From an uncultured Actinomycetes bacterium (GTDB lineage: Bacteria > Actinomycetota > Acidimicrobiia > Acidimicrobiales > Acidimicrobilacustridaceae), in the NCBI GenBank assembly GCA_945957335.1, contig CAMFLJ010000027.1, forward strand, positions 1-19,648: 19,648 bases of DNA, read 5' to 3'. Below are positions 7,477-13,917 of the stretch, piece after piece. The notes beneath the pieces were generated by a model. That model saw only the letters and a list, made by a program, of their open reading frames with translations, was not told where the DNA came from and ran no database searches. The stretch's first letter is position 1; every line of letters begins with the position of its first letter. Made by a program: the position numbers and the translations under genes.

Positions 7477-7495
7477 AACCTAACGACCCGTCAGG
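7477..7495 (-). promoter_or_regulatory. Leaderless promoter and related palindrome of the LLM gene
   Basis: On the minus strand the -10 box TAGGTT (7482-7477) is followed 7 nt later by the ATG at 7469, so transcription would begin at or next to the start codon. Overlapping it is an imperfect palindrome, CCTAACGA-C-CCGTCAGG on the plus strand (7479-7495), with 6 of 8 positions symmetric. It shares the CCGTCAG half-site and single-base centre with the perfect palindrome at 6511-6533. No convincing -35 is seen. Confidence 0.5.
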
Positions 7496-7526
7496 TTTTC
7501 CCACTAGGGCCGATCGTCCCCCTTCC

Positions 7527-7571
7527 CTCTGGTTCAGTTCGTGCAGCCAGAGGCGACGTGCTGTACCAGAG
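7527..7571 (+). repeat. 45-bp direct repeat, copy A (downstream of the AbiEi/DUF559 gene)
   Basis: First of three equally long copies in the same orientation. It begins CTCTGGTTCAG, ends CTGTACCAGAG, and has an internal CCAGAGGCGACGTG. The ends form an inverted repeat with one mismatch, and the first CTCTGG can alternatively pair with the internal CCAGAG. It differs from copy B at 6 and from copy C at 5 positions. It lies 2 nt beyond the stop codon of the 7574-8506 gene, so it would also be a hairpin at the 3' end of that transcript. Confidence 0.85.
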
Positions 7572-7573
7572 GC

Positions 7574-8506
7574 TCAACCGGCCCGGGCCAGGGCGCGGGC
7601 CCGGGCGGCGCGCACCTTGGTCACGACCTGATCGGGTCGCTTCCAGAGCTCGGACTCCCAGACCTCGATGACGGTCCAGCCGGCTCGTCGCAGCCGTTCG
7701 ATCCGCCTGCGGTCACGTTCGCGATCGGCGGTCGCGGCGTGGAAGGTGTCGCTCTGCACCTCGACGACGACTTTGCTCCGGCGGTCGGCGAAGTCGACGC
7801 GTCCTATCCAGCCCTCGTCGTCGCTGATGTCGACCTGCCGGTCGAAGGGATCCTCGCCGGCGTCGGCCATCAGCCACTCGAAGCGGCGCTCGAGTCCGCT
7901 CTCCGCGGGGCGGAAGCCCACCGGACGAGCGAGGATCAGCCGCCGCAGGGCGCCGGTGCCAGGAGCATGGCTGTGCTCGGGGATCACCGTGAGCAGCGCG
8001 TGCAGGGCCTCGAGCCGCACGATGCGCTGGGCGAGCATGCGGTCGCACGTGAGCGAGAGCGTGTCGGGCGTGATCCGTGACGCCAGGTCGCAGAGGGTGC
8101 GGAGCGGCGTCGTGACCGGGATCCCGCGGATCGTCGTGACGTCGCTGGGATGCCACCGCACGGTGCTGTGCACGATGCCGATGTGGCCCTCGCCCCGATT
8201 GGGGCACCGATCGCTCAGCACGTGGACCGGCTCGATCGTGTAGTCGAGGAGCCCGTACATCGCGGCGGCGGACTGCAGGGCGACCGCGCCCCTGTCGAGA
8301 TCGAGGGCCGCAGCCATCGCCCGTTGCTCGACGGTGTCGGGCGAGCCGGCGAGCCGGAAGGCGCGCCGGGTCAACCGTTCGAGCCGTCCGGACCTCACCA
8401 TGTGGGACACGGCATGGGGGTTGAACCCGAGGTCGGCGAGCTGCCGACGACTCACGAGGCCGTGCTGGCGCGCCGTGAGGATCCGTAGTGCGTCATGGTC
8501 GGGCAT
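7574..8506 (-). CDS. AbiEi-like winged-helix protein with C-terminal DUF559 (Vsr-like nuclease-fold) domain
   Basis: A 310-residue two-domain protein. Residues 5-55 (ILTARQHGLVSRRQLADLGF, then a RLERLTRRAFRL wing) match the AbiEi antitoxin-type winged helix that binds DNA; the middle, to about 190, is the AbiEi-like body. Residues 203-300 look like DUF559: ESGLERRFEWL, GRVDFAD with Asp238, VVVEVQSD with Glu249 and Gln251, FHAATADRERDRRRIERLR, and AGWTVIEVWESEL. This is the PD-(D/E)xK-type layout of Vsr-like endonucleases. No AbiEii-type toxin gene is adjacent, so it is a solo gene. Proteins of this architecture are common in actinobacteria but their role is unsettled; defence or regulation are both possible. 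The gene is bracketed by 45-bp direct repeats. ATG 8515 is an equally possible start; in-frame extension to 8641 would read through a repeat and is unlikely. Confidence 0.85.
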   Translation of the reverse strand: MPDHDALRILTARQHGLVSRRQLADLGFNPHAVSHMVRSGRLERLTRRAFRLAGSPDTVEQRAMAAALDLDRGAVALQSAAAMYGLLDYTIEPVHVLSDRCPNRGEGHIGIVHSTVRWHPSDVTTIRGIPVTTPLRTLCDLASRITPDTLSLTCDRMLAQRIVRLEALHALLTVIPEHSHAPGTGALRRLILARPVGFRPAESGLERRFEWLMADAGEDPFDRQVDISDDEGWIGRVDFADRRSKVVVEVQSDTFHAATADRERDRRRIERLRRAGWTVIEVWESELWKRPDQVVTKVRAARARALARAG

Positions 8507-8563
8507 GGCGCACATCCAACCCGGGGGGTGTGACAGCGCCCGCCCGCCCCGGGACCGCACCCG

Positions 8564-8608
8564 CTCTGGTTCATCTCGTGAGCCCAGAGGCGATGTGCTG
8601 TACCAGAG
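8564..8608 (+). repeat. 45-bp direct repeat, copy B (upstream of the AbiEi/DUF559 gene)
   Basis: Second copy, same length and orientation as copy A. It begins CTCTGGTTCATCTCGTG, has the internal CCAGAGGCGATGTG, and ends CTGTACCAGAG. The outer arms match less well here than in copy C, but the CTCTGG/internal CCAGAG pairing is intact. It lies about 57 nt upstream of the gene start at 8506 and 17 nt before copy C. Confidence 0.85.
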
Positions 8609-8625
8609 GGGGGTGAGGGCTGCAC

Positions 8626-8670
8626 CTCTGGTACAGCTCATGCGGTCAGAGGCGACGTGCTGTACCAGAG
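8626..8670 (+). repeat. 45-bp direct repeat, copy C
   Basis: Third copy, same length and orientation. Its ends form a perfect 12-bp inverted repeat, CTCTGGTACAGC (8626-8637) with GCTGTACCAGAG (8659-8670), around a 21-nt centre containing CAGAGGCGACG. It ends 19 nt before the stop codon of the next minus-strand gene (8690), so it could also act as a terminator hairpin for that SDR pair. Confidence 0.85.
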
Positions 8671-8689
8671 GGACTGAGCGGCCGAGGGT

Positions 8690-9454
8690 CTAGAGGCCGA
8701 GGAAGGATCCGCCGTCGCAGACGATGGTCTGGCCGCTGACGTAGCCGGCGTCGGGGCCGGCGAGGAACGCCACCACGCCGCCGATGTCGGCCACCGGGTC
8801 GCCGATGCGGCCGAGCGGGGTGCGGGCCTCGATCGCCCCGCGCAGCGTGGCCACCTGGCTGAACGCGCTCGCGAGGGCCGGGGTCTCGGCCACCGGCGCG
8901 ATGCAGTTGGCGGTGATCCCGTCGGGGCCCCACTCGCGCGCCAGGCTCTTGGCCAGCGCTCGCTGGGCCGCCTTGGCGGGGGAGTAGAGGGGGATGTTGG
9001 CGCTGCCCTCCACGCCCGACGGCGAGGTGATGAGCACGATGCGGCCCTGGTCGCTGGCCTTCAGGTGCGGGTAGGCCGCCTGCGCGCACCAGAAGCTCCC
9101 CCACGCCGAGGTGCGCGACATCTGGAACCACACCTCGGGCGGGGTCTCCTCGAGCCGGCTGGCGGTGCCGCCGGCGAACGCGTTGTGCACCATCACGTCG
9201 AGGCCGCCGAAGCGCTCGACGGTGGCGGCGACGCACGCCTCGATCGGGGCGCGCTCGGTGACGTCGGTGACGATGCACACCGCGTCGCCGCCGTCGGCCC
9301 TGATGGCCTCGGCGACGGGCTCGCCCGTCTCGGCCCGCCGTGCCGCGATCACGACGCTCGCCCCGGCGCCGGCGAGGCGGCGGGCGATGCCCTCGCCCAC
9401 GCCCTGCCCGGCGCCGGTCACGATGGCGACCCGCCCGTCCAACCTCCCGGTCAC
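8690..9454 (-). CDS. SDR family oxidoreductase (catalytically complete partner of a tandem SDR pair)
   Basis: A 254-residue FabG-like short-chain dehydrogenase. Cofactor motif TGAGQGVG at residues 13-20, a D64 in IVTDVTE for adenine contact, HNAF at 90-93 in place of NNAG, serines 144 and 146 in LITSPSG, and the catalytic pair Tyr157/Lys161 (YSPAKAA). The C-terminal CDGGSFLGL is the usual SDR ending. The GTG start at 9454 overlaps the upstream stop as GTGA, so it is translationally coupled to the degenerate SDR gene before it. It may form a heteromer with that protein. A role in beta-oxidation of a side chain or ring fragment is plausible from the nearby acyl-CoA dehydrogenases, but the two units are divergent and the substrate is unknown. 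Confidence 0.88.
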   Translation of the reverse strand: MTGRLDGRVAIVTGAGQGVGEGIARRLAGAGASVVIAARRAETGEPVAEAIRADGGDAVCIVTDVTERAPIEACVAATVERFGGLDVMVHNAFAGGTASRLEETPPEVWFQMSRTSAWGSFWCAQAAYPHLKASDQGRIVLITSPSGVEGSANIPLYSPAKAAQRALAKSLAREWGPDGITANCIAPVAETPALASAFSQVATLRGAIEARTPLGRIGDPVADIGGVVAFLAGPDAGYVSGQTIVCDGGSFLGL

Positions 9455-10074
9455 ATCCACAGCCCACCGTCCACGGTCAGGGTCTGGCCGGCCAGGTTGG
9501 CCGCCGCCGGCGAGCAGAGCAGGGCCAGCACCGGGCCCGGGTCGGCGTGCGGCGCGGCGGGCGTGGCGATCGACACCGGGCCGGCGACCTCCGGGTCGGC
9601 GAGCACGCCGTCGGGGCCCAGGGCCAGCACGTTCACGGCGATGCCCTCGGGGCCCCACTGGCGGGCCACCGACTTGGCCAGGACGTGCACGCCCTCGGCC
9701 GCCGCGGCCCAGTGCCCGTAGTGCGACCCGCCGGCGAAGGCGGTGCTCGGGGTGGTGAGCACGATCCGGCCGCCCCGCCCGGCGAAGTCGTCGCGGGCGG
9801 ACACGCAGGTGGCGATGGCGGCGTCCATGGTGTCCTGCCAGGCCCGGCCGAAGCCCTCGTCGTCGAGCTCGGCCAGCGGCACCGGCGTGACCTCGGCCGG
9901 GTCCCAGGGGGCGAACACGACGGCGTCGAGCCCGTCGCCGGGGGCGCCCTCGTCGACCACGTCGGCCCCCTCGGCGCGCAGGCCCTCGGCCAGGCGCCGG
10001 GCCAGCGGCCCGCTCCCCACCATGCGCACCCGGCCGGGCGCGGTGCCCGTCGGTGCTCCGGTCGCGTTCGTCAT
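9451..10074 (-). CDS. Degenerate SDR-fold protein lacking the active-site lysine
   Basis: A 207-residue SDR-like protein. The second half is recognisably SDR: DDFAGRGGRIVLTTPSTAF, a GVHVLAKSVARQWGPEGIAVNVLALGP helix-strand (residues about 128-152), and C-terminal LTVDGGLWM. The first half is shortened and the glycine-rich cofactor motif TGxxxGxG is replaced by MVGSGPLA (18-25). The active-site Tyr119 is present, but the residue four positions on is Ala123 instead of Lys (YGHWA), and no NNAG motif is seen. It is therefore probably non-catalytic. The ATG at 10074 is preferred because GGGAGGGGG stands about 5 nt upstream; a GTG at 10095 is the alternative. It overlaps the intact SDR gene by 4 nt, suggesting a heteromer in which this chain is structural, as reported for the BbsC/BbsD SDR pair of benzylsuccinate degradation. 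Confidence 0.78.
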   Translation of the reverse strand: MTNATGAPTGTAPGRVRMVGSGPLARRLAEGLRAEGADVVDEGAPGDGLDAVVFAPWDPAEVTPVPLAELDDEGFGRAWQDTMDAAIATCVSARDDFAGRGGRIVLTTPSTAFAGGSHYGHWAAAAEGVHVLAKSVARQWGPEGIAVNVLALGPDGVLADPEVAGPVSIATPAAPHADPGPVLALLCSPAAANLAGQTLTVDGGLWM

Positions 10075-10175
10075 CGGTCCCCCTCCCGCGGCCACGGCGG
10101 GCCGCGTCGACCCCGGTGTTGTAGCCGATCCGCCGCCCCGCCAACGCCGCCACCGGCTACCCGAACCTCCGCTTG

Positions 10176-10191
10176 TGTGACGGCGATCACC
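10176..10191 (+). promoter_or_regulatory. CRP/GlxR-like binding site upstream of the acyl-CoA dehydrogenase pair
   Basis: TGTGA-CGGCGA-TCACC matches the CRP-family consensus TGTGAnnnnnnTCACA at all but the last base. It lies immediately before the proposed -10 at 10198, overlapping the -35 area, where a CRP/FNR-family protein could repress or co-activate. In actinobacteria such sites are bound by GlxR/Cmr-type cAMP-responsive regulators. Confidence 0.5.
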
Positions 10192-10197
10192 CGTTGC

Positions 10198-10203
10198 TAC
10201 TGT
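10198..10203 (+). promoter_or_regulatory. -10 box of the acyl-CoA dehydrogenase operon (leaderless)
   Basis: TACTGT fits the TAnnnT -10 pattern and stands 8 nt before the ATG at 10212, so the mRNA would begin at or just before the start codon. There is no ribosome-binding site before that ATG, which agrees. A poor TTGTGT at 10173-10178 is the only -35 candidate (19-nt spacing). Confidence 0.5.
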
Positions 10204-10211
10204 CGCCCCCC

Positions 10212-11387
10212 ATGGAGATCGGGTACACGCAGGAACAAGAGGCCTTCCGCGACGAGCTGCGGGCCTACTACGACACCCTCCTCGACGACGCCACCGTCGA
10301 GGAGCTCTCGCACGGCCACGGCATCGGCGAGAGCACCAAGCGCGTCTGGAAGCAGATGTGCGCCGACGGCTGGGCCGGCGTCGGCTGGCCCAAGGAGTGG
10401 GGTGGCCAGGGCCGCAAGGCCATCGACCAGTTCGTCTTCTTCGACGAGTCGATGCGTGCCGGTGCCCCGGTGCCGATGCTCACGCTCAACACCGTCGGCC
10501 CGACGATCATGAACTACGGCACCGACTGGCAGAAGGAGTTCTTCGTCCCGAAGATCCTCGCCGGCGACATCCACTTCTGCATCGGCTACTCCGAGCCCCA
10601 GGCCGGCACCGACCTCGCCGCCCTCCAGACCCGTGCGGTCCGTGACGGCGACGAGTACGTCATCAACGGCCAGAAGATGTGGACCTCGCTCGCCGGTGGC
10701 GCCGACTACTGCTGGCTCGCCGTGCGCACCGATCCCGAGGCCAAGAAGCACAAGGGCATCTCGGTGATCATCGTCCCGATGGACACGCCCGGCATCACCA
10801 TCCAGCCGCTGCACCTCATGGGCGAGCACGACATCAACGCCACGTTCTTCGACGACGTCCGTGTGCCGGCCAAGTACCTGGTGGGCGAGGAGAACGGCGG
10901 TTGGGGCCTCATCACCAACCAGCTCAACCACGAGCGCGTCACCCTCTGCTCGAGCGGCATGCCCGAGCGCCACCTCCACGACGTGCGCGAGTGGGCGCAG
11001 AACACGACGCTGCCCGACGGCACCCGCGTGATCGACCAGGAGTGGGTGCAGGTCAACCTGGCCAAGGTCCACGCCCGCCTCGAGTTCCTGAAGCTGGCCA
11101 ACTGGAAGGTGGCCTGGTCGTCCGAGCAGGGTGCCCTGCACCCGGCCGACGCCTCCACCGTGAAGGTCTTCGGCACCGAGTTCTACCTCGAGGCCTACCG
11201 CCTCCTCATGGAGGTCCTCGGGCCGCGCGCCTACCTCAAGGGCGACGCCCCCGAGGCCATCATGCGCTCGAAGCTCGAGGCCGGCATCCGCGGCACCATC
11301 ATCCTCACCTTCGGTGGTGGCACCAACGAGCTCCAGCGCGACCTCATCGCCATGTTCGGCCTCGGGTTCCCCCGATCGGCCCGCTGA
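10212..11387 (+). CDS. Acyl-CoA dehydrogenase, FadE26/ChsE4-like catalytic subunit
   Basis: A 391-residue flavoprotein that would oxidise an acyl-CoA to the 2,3-enoyl-CoA. From memory it closely follows Mycobacterium tuberculosis FadE26 (ChsE4): the start (IGYTQEQEAFRDELRAYY), GWPKEWGGQGR at 58-68, FCIGYSEPQAGTDLAALQT at 122-140 for FAD and substrate contacts, INGQKMWTSL at 151-160, NQLNHERV at 236-243, and the C-terminal LTFGGGTNELQRDLIA. Glu241 in the NHERV motif matches the catalytic base position of FadE26. In that family the active enzyme is an alpha2beta2 heterotetramer with FadE27/ChsE5 that starts beta-oxidation of the cholesterol C8 side chain; the next gene is such a partner. The ATG at 10212 is chosen over an upstream in-frame GTG at 10173 because of the promoter position and family start. 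Confidence 0.9.
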   Translation: MEIGYTQEQEAFRDELRAYYDTLLDDATVEELSHGHGIGESTKRVWKQMCADGWAGVGWPKEWGGQGRKAIDQFVFFDESMRAGAPVPMLTLNTVGPTIMNYGTDWQKEFFVPKILAGDIHFCIGYSEPQAGTDLAALQTRAVRDGDEYVINGQKMWTSLAGGADYCWLAVRTDPEAKKHKGISVIIVPMDTPGITIQPLHLMGEHDINATFFDDVRVPAKYLVGEENGGWGLITNQLNHERVTLCSSGMPERHLHDVREWAQNTTLPDGTRVIDQEWVQVNLAKVHARLEFLKLANWKVAWSSEQGALHPADASTVKVFGTEFYLEAYRLLMEVLGPRAYLKGDAPEAIMRSKLEAGIRGTIILTFGGGTNELQRDLIAMFGLGFPRSAR

Positions 11388-11430
11388 CCCACGCCCACGC
11401 AGAGAACGACGAGAGAGAAGAAACGACGAC

Positions 11431-12501
11431 ATGGATTTCTCCTTCACCTCCGACCAGGAGGAGCTGCGGGGCCTCGCCAACCGCGTGCTCACCGACCGCT
11501 GCACCCCCGAGCACCTCAAGGAGGTCGCCTTCGGCGACGGCGCCACCGGCGTCGACCTCGACCTGTGGCGTGAGCTCGCCGGGCTGGGCCTGGTGGGGAT
11601 CGGCCTGCCCGAGTCCGCCGGCGGCGGTGGCATGGGCTTCGCCGAGGTCGGCATCGTGCTCGAGGAGGTCGGCCGCGCGGTCGCGCCGGTGCCGGCCCTG
11701 CCGGTGATGGCGATGGCCGGGCCGTTCCTCGCCCAGCACGCCCCCGACCAGCTCGAGGGCCTCGCCTCCGGTGACCGCATCGTGACCGTGGCGCTCCACG
11801 AGCTCACCGGTGACGTCGCCACCCCGGCCCTGACGGCCGCCGGCGGCAGCCTCACCGGCGTCAAGACCAACGTGCCGTTCGGCACCGTCGCCGACGCCTT
11901 CCTGGTGTCGGCCACCGACGGCATCTACCTGGTCGAGGCCGACGCCGACGGCGTCACCGTCGAGCGCCAGGACGCGGTCGACGACATCCCCGACGCCCTG
12001 GTCACCCTCTCAGGCGCGGCGGGCACCCGCATCGCCGGCCCCGAGGCACTGGGCTCGCTGCTCGACCACGGCCGCACCGGCCAGGCCCTGATCATGGCGG
12101 GTGTCACCGCCAAGGCCGTCGAGATCACCGCCGAGTACGTGAAGGAGCGCGTGCAGTTCGACCGCCCCATCGCCACGTTCCAGGCCGTGGCCCAGCGCGC
12201 CGCCGACGCCCGCATCGACAGCGAGGCCATCAAGCTCACCGGTTGGCAGGCCGCCATGCGCATCGACGAGGGCCTCCCCGCCGCCGAGCACGCGGCGTCG
12301 GCCAAGTACTGGGCGGCCGAGGGCGGCCAGCGCGTCGTGCACGCCGCGACCCACCTCCACGGTGGCGTCGGCGTCGACCGCGACTACCCGCTGCACCGCT
12401 ACTACCTCTGGACCAAGAAGCAGGAGCTGTTCCTGGGCGGGGCCACCGCCAGCCTGCTGAGCCTCGGGAAGATCCTCGCCGACGAGCCCGTCGGTTCCTG
12501 A
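11431..12501 (+). CDS. Acyl-CoA dehydrogenase, FadE27/ChsE5-like partner subunit
   Basis: A 356-residue acyl-CoA dehydrogenase-fold protein, shorter than the usual 380-400 residues. It begins MDFSFTSDQEELRGLANRVL, has GLGLVGIGLPESAGG near 46-60, a sequence-poor middle beta domain, and a conserved C-terminal helical domain with YVKERVQFDRPIATFQAVAQ (FAD-binding Arg and Gln) and THLHGGVGVDRDYPLHRYY. The GTNELQ/ILTFGGGTNE-type ending is replaced by LFLGGATASLLSLGKIL, and no glutamate is seen where other members place the catalytic base, so it is likely the non-catalytic half of a heterotetramer with the preceding gene. It follows that gene by 43 nt with a purine-rich GAGAGAGAAG stretch as ribosome-binding region. 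A strong terminator follows. Confidence 0.87.
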   Translation: MDFSFTSDQEELRGLANRVLTDRCTPEHLKEVAFGDGATGVDLDLWRELAGLGLVGIGLPESAGGGGMGFAEVGIVLEEVGRAVAPVPALPVMAMAGPFLAQHAPDQLEGLASGDRIVTVALHELTGDVATPALTAAGGSLTGVKTNVPFGTVADAFLVSATDGIYLVEADADGVTVERQDAVDDIPDALVTLSGAAGTRIAGPEALGSLLDHGRTGQALIMAGVTAKAVEITAEYVKERVQFDRPIATFQAVAQRAADARIDSEAIKLTGWQAAMRIDEGLPAAEHAASAKYWAAEGGQRVVHAATHLHGGVGVDRDYPLHRYYLWTKKQELFLGGATASLLSLGKILADEPVGS

Positions 12502-12524
12502 GCCACGCCGAGGAGGGGGAGCGC

Positions 12525-12551
12525 GGGGCCGGGTGCACTTCACCCGGCCCC
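12525..12551 (+). terminator. Terminator hairpin after the acyl-CoA dehydrogenase pair
   Basis: Perfect 11-bp stem: GGGGCCGGGTG (12525-12535), loop CACTT, CACCCGGCCCC (12541-12551). It starts 24 nt after the stop codon at 12501. No T-run, as elsewhere in this window. Confidence 0.82.
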
Positions 12552-12609
12552 TGCCGCGCCCGGGGCCCGGCGTGAGCAGCGGGGCGACCCTGGGCGCACG
12601 CCGACTCAT

Positions 12610-12631
12610 CAAACGTTCGTTGGGGTAGGGT
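12610..12631 (+). promoter_or_regulatory. P450 promoter with TetR-type palindrome
   Basis: CAAACG-TT-CGTTGG (12610-12623) is an imperfect palindrome with a symmetric AACG/CGTT core. It directly precedes a -10 box TAGGGT (12626-12631) that is 8 nt from the ATG at 12640, so the P450 mRNA is probably leaderless. The TetR gene in the same operon (13918) is the natural candidate to bind here and autoregulate; this is inference. Confidence 0.5.
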
Positions 12632-12639
12632 CACCGGCC

Positions 12640-13905
12640 ATGACGGCTGCCCCCGACTTCGACGTCCTCGACCCGCACTTCTACGACGACCCCTGGGACA
12701 CCTACCGGTGGCTGCGGGCCAACGACCCGGTGCACTGGGACGAGAAGAACCAGATCTGGGTGCTGTCGCGCCACGAGGACGTGGTGCACGTCTCGCGCCA
12801 CACCGAGCTCTACAGCTCGGCCCAGGGCGTGCGCCCGGTGCTCGACGTGCCGCTGTCGATCATCGCTATGGACGACCCCGAGCACACCCGGGTGCGCCGC
12901 CTCATCAACCGCGGGTTCACCCCGGCCCGGGTGCGTGAGCTGAGCGACCACATGCGCGAGCTCACCGCCGAGCTGGTCGACGACATCGCGGACCGGGGCG
13001 AGATCGACTTCGTCGAGGACTTCGCCATCCACCTGCCGCTGATCATCATCGCCGAGCTCATGGGCCTCGACCCCGACCAGCGCATGCAGCTCTACCAGTG
13101 GTCCGACGCCATGATGAGCGGCGAGGGCCGCACCGAGCCCGACGACCCGGCGCTGATCGCGGCGGCCACCGCGTTCGGCGAGTACGCGGCCCTCTGCGGC
13201 GAGCTGATCGAGGAGCGCCGGGGCAAGCCCGTCACCGAGGACCTCATCTCGATCCTCACCAACGCCTACGACCAGGGCTCGCTCGTCACCGGCGTCACGG
13301 CCGCGGCCGAGGCCCGGGCCGAGTCCGGCGACGACGCCGACGAGCTCACGACGCTCACCGACGACGAGCTGTTCATGTTCCTGTGCCTGCTCGTGGTGGC
13401 CGGCAACGAGACCACCCGGAACGCGCTCACCGGCGGCATGTTGGCGTTCTCGCGGTTCCCGGACGAGCGCGACAAGCTGATCGCGAGCCCGGAGCTGATC
13501 GACACCGCCGTCGAGGAGATCGTGCGGTTCGTGTCGCCGGTGATCAGCTTCAGCCGCACCGTCACCGAGACCCACGTCTACAAGGGCCACACCTTCGAGG
13601 AGGGCCAGAAGGTGCTGATGCTCTACCAGTCGGCGAACCGCGACGAGGCGGTGTTCGACGACCCCGACACGTTCCGGATCGAGCGCGACCCGAACCCGCA
13701 CGTGGGCTTCGGCATCGGCACCCACTACTGCCTGGGCGCCAACCTGGCCCGTGCCGAGATCGGCGTGGTGTTCGAGGAGCTGTTCCGCCGGCTCCACGAC
13801 ATCCACGTGCCCGACGGTGTGGTGCCGCCGCGCGGCGAGAACACCCTCGTCATCGCGCTGCAGCACCTCCCGGCCGTGTTCACCCCCGCCAAGACCCTGG
13901 TCTGA
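12640..13905 (+). CDS. Cytochrome P450, steroid C26-monooxygenase-like (CYP125/CYP142/CYP124 clan)
   Basis: A 421-residue soluble bacterial P450. The N-terminus (FYDDPWDTYRWLRANDPVHWDEKNQIWVLSR, in two adjoining pieces) with later SAQGVRP resembles mycobacterial CYP142. The I-helix oxygen-activation motif is VVAGNETTRN, the K-helix ExxR is EEIVR, and the haem-binding loop is GFGIGTHYCLGANLAR with Cys364 as iron ligand. These mycobacterial enzymes hydroxylate and oxidise the terminal methyl of cholesterol or branched lipids, feeding the acid to beta-oxidation by FadE-type enzymes, which fits the preceding fadE26/27-like pair. An Ala/acidic-rich stretch around residues 207-240, before the TDDELFMFL helix, looks longer than in CYP142. 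A TetR gene follows after 12 nt. Redox partners are not in the window. P450 certain; steroid substrate probable. Confidence 0.92.
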   Translation: MTAAPDFDVLDPHFYDDPWDTYRWLRANDPVHWDEKNQIWVLSRHEDVVHVSRHTELYSSAQGVRPVLDVPLSIIAMDDPEHTRVRRLINRGFTPARVRELSDHMRELTAELVDDIADRGEIDFVEDFAIHLPLIIIAELMGLDPDQRMQLYQWSDAMMSGEGRTEPDDPALIAAATAFGEYAALCGELIEERRGKPVTEDLISILTNAYDQGSLVTGVTAAAEARAESGDDADELTTLTDDELFMFLCLLVVAGNETTRNALTGGMLAFSRFPDERDKLIASPELIDTAVEEIVRFVSPVISFSRTVTETHVYKGHTFEEGQKVLMLYQSANRDEAVFDDPDTFRIERDPNPHVGFGIGTHYCLGANLARAEIGVVFEELFRRLHDIHVPDGVVPPRGENTLVIALQHLPAVFTPAKTLV

Positions 13906-13917
13906 GGTGGCCCGGTC

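Noticed and set aside
8507..8641. N-terminal extension of the AbiEi/DUF559 protein through the repeat region
   Set aside because: The extra residues have no domain similarity and would be encoded by repeat copy B; internal ATGs at 8515 or 8506 give the normal family start.
7527..8670. The three 45-bp repeats as a CRISPR array
   Set aside because: Only two copies are close together, separated by 17 nt, the third is about 1 kb away across a gene, the repeats vary internally, and there are no cas genes.
10197..11924. A 575-codon minus-strand frame opposite the acyl-CoA dehydrogenases
   Set aside because: It is the mirror of two genes with unmistakable family motifs and consists of low-complexity Arg/Gly/Asp/Val sequence without any recognisable domain.
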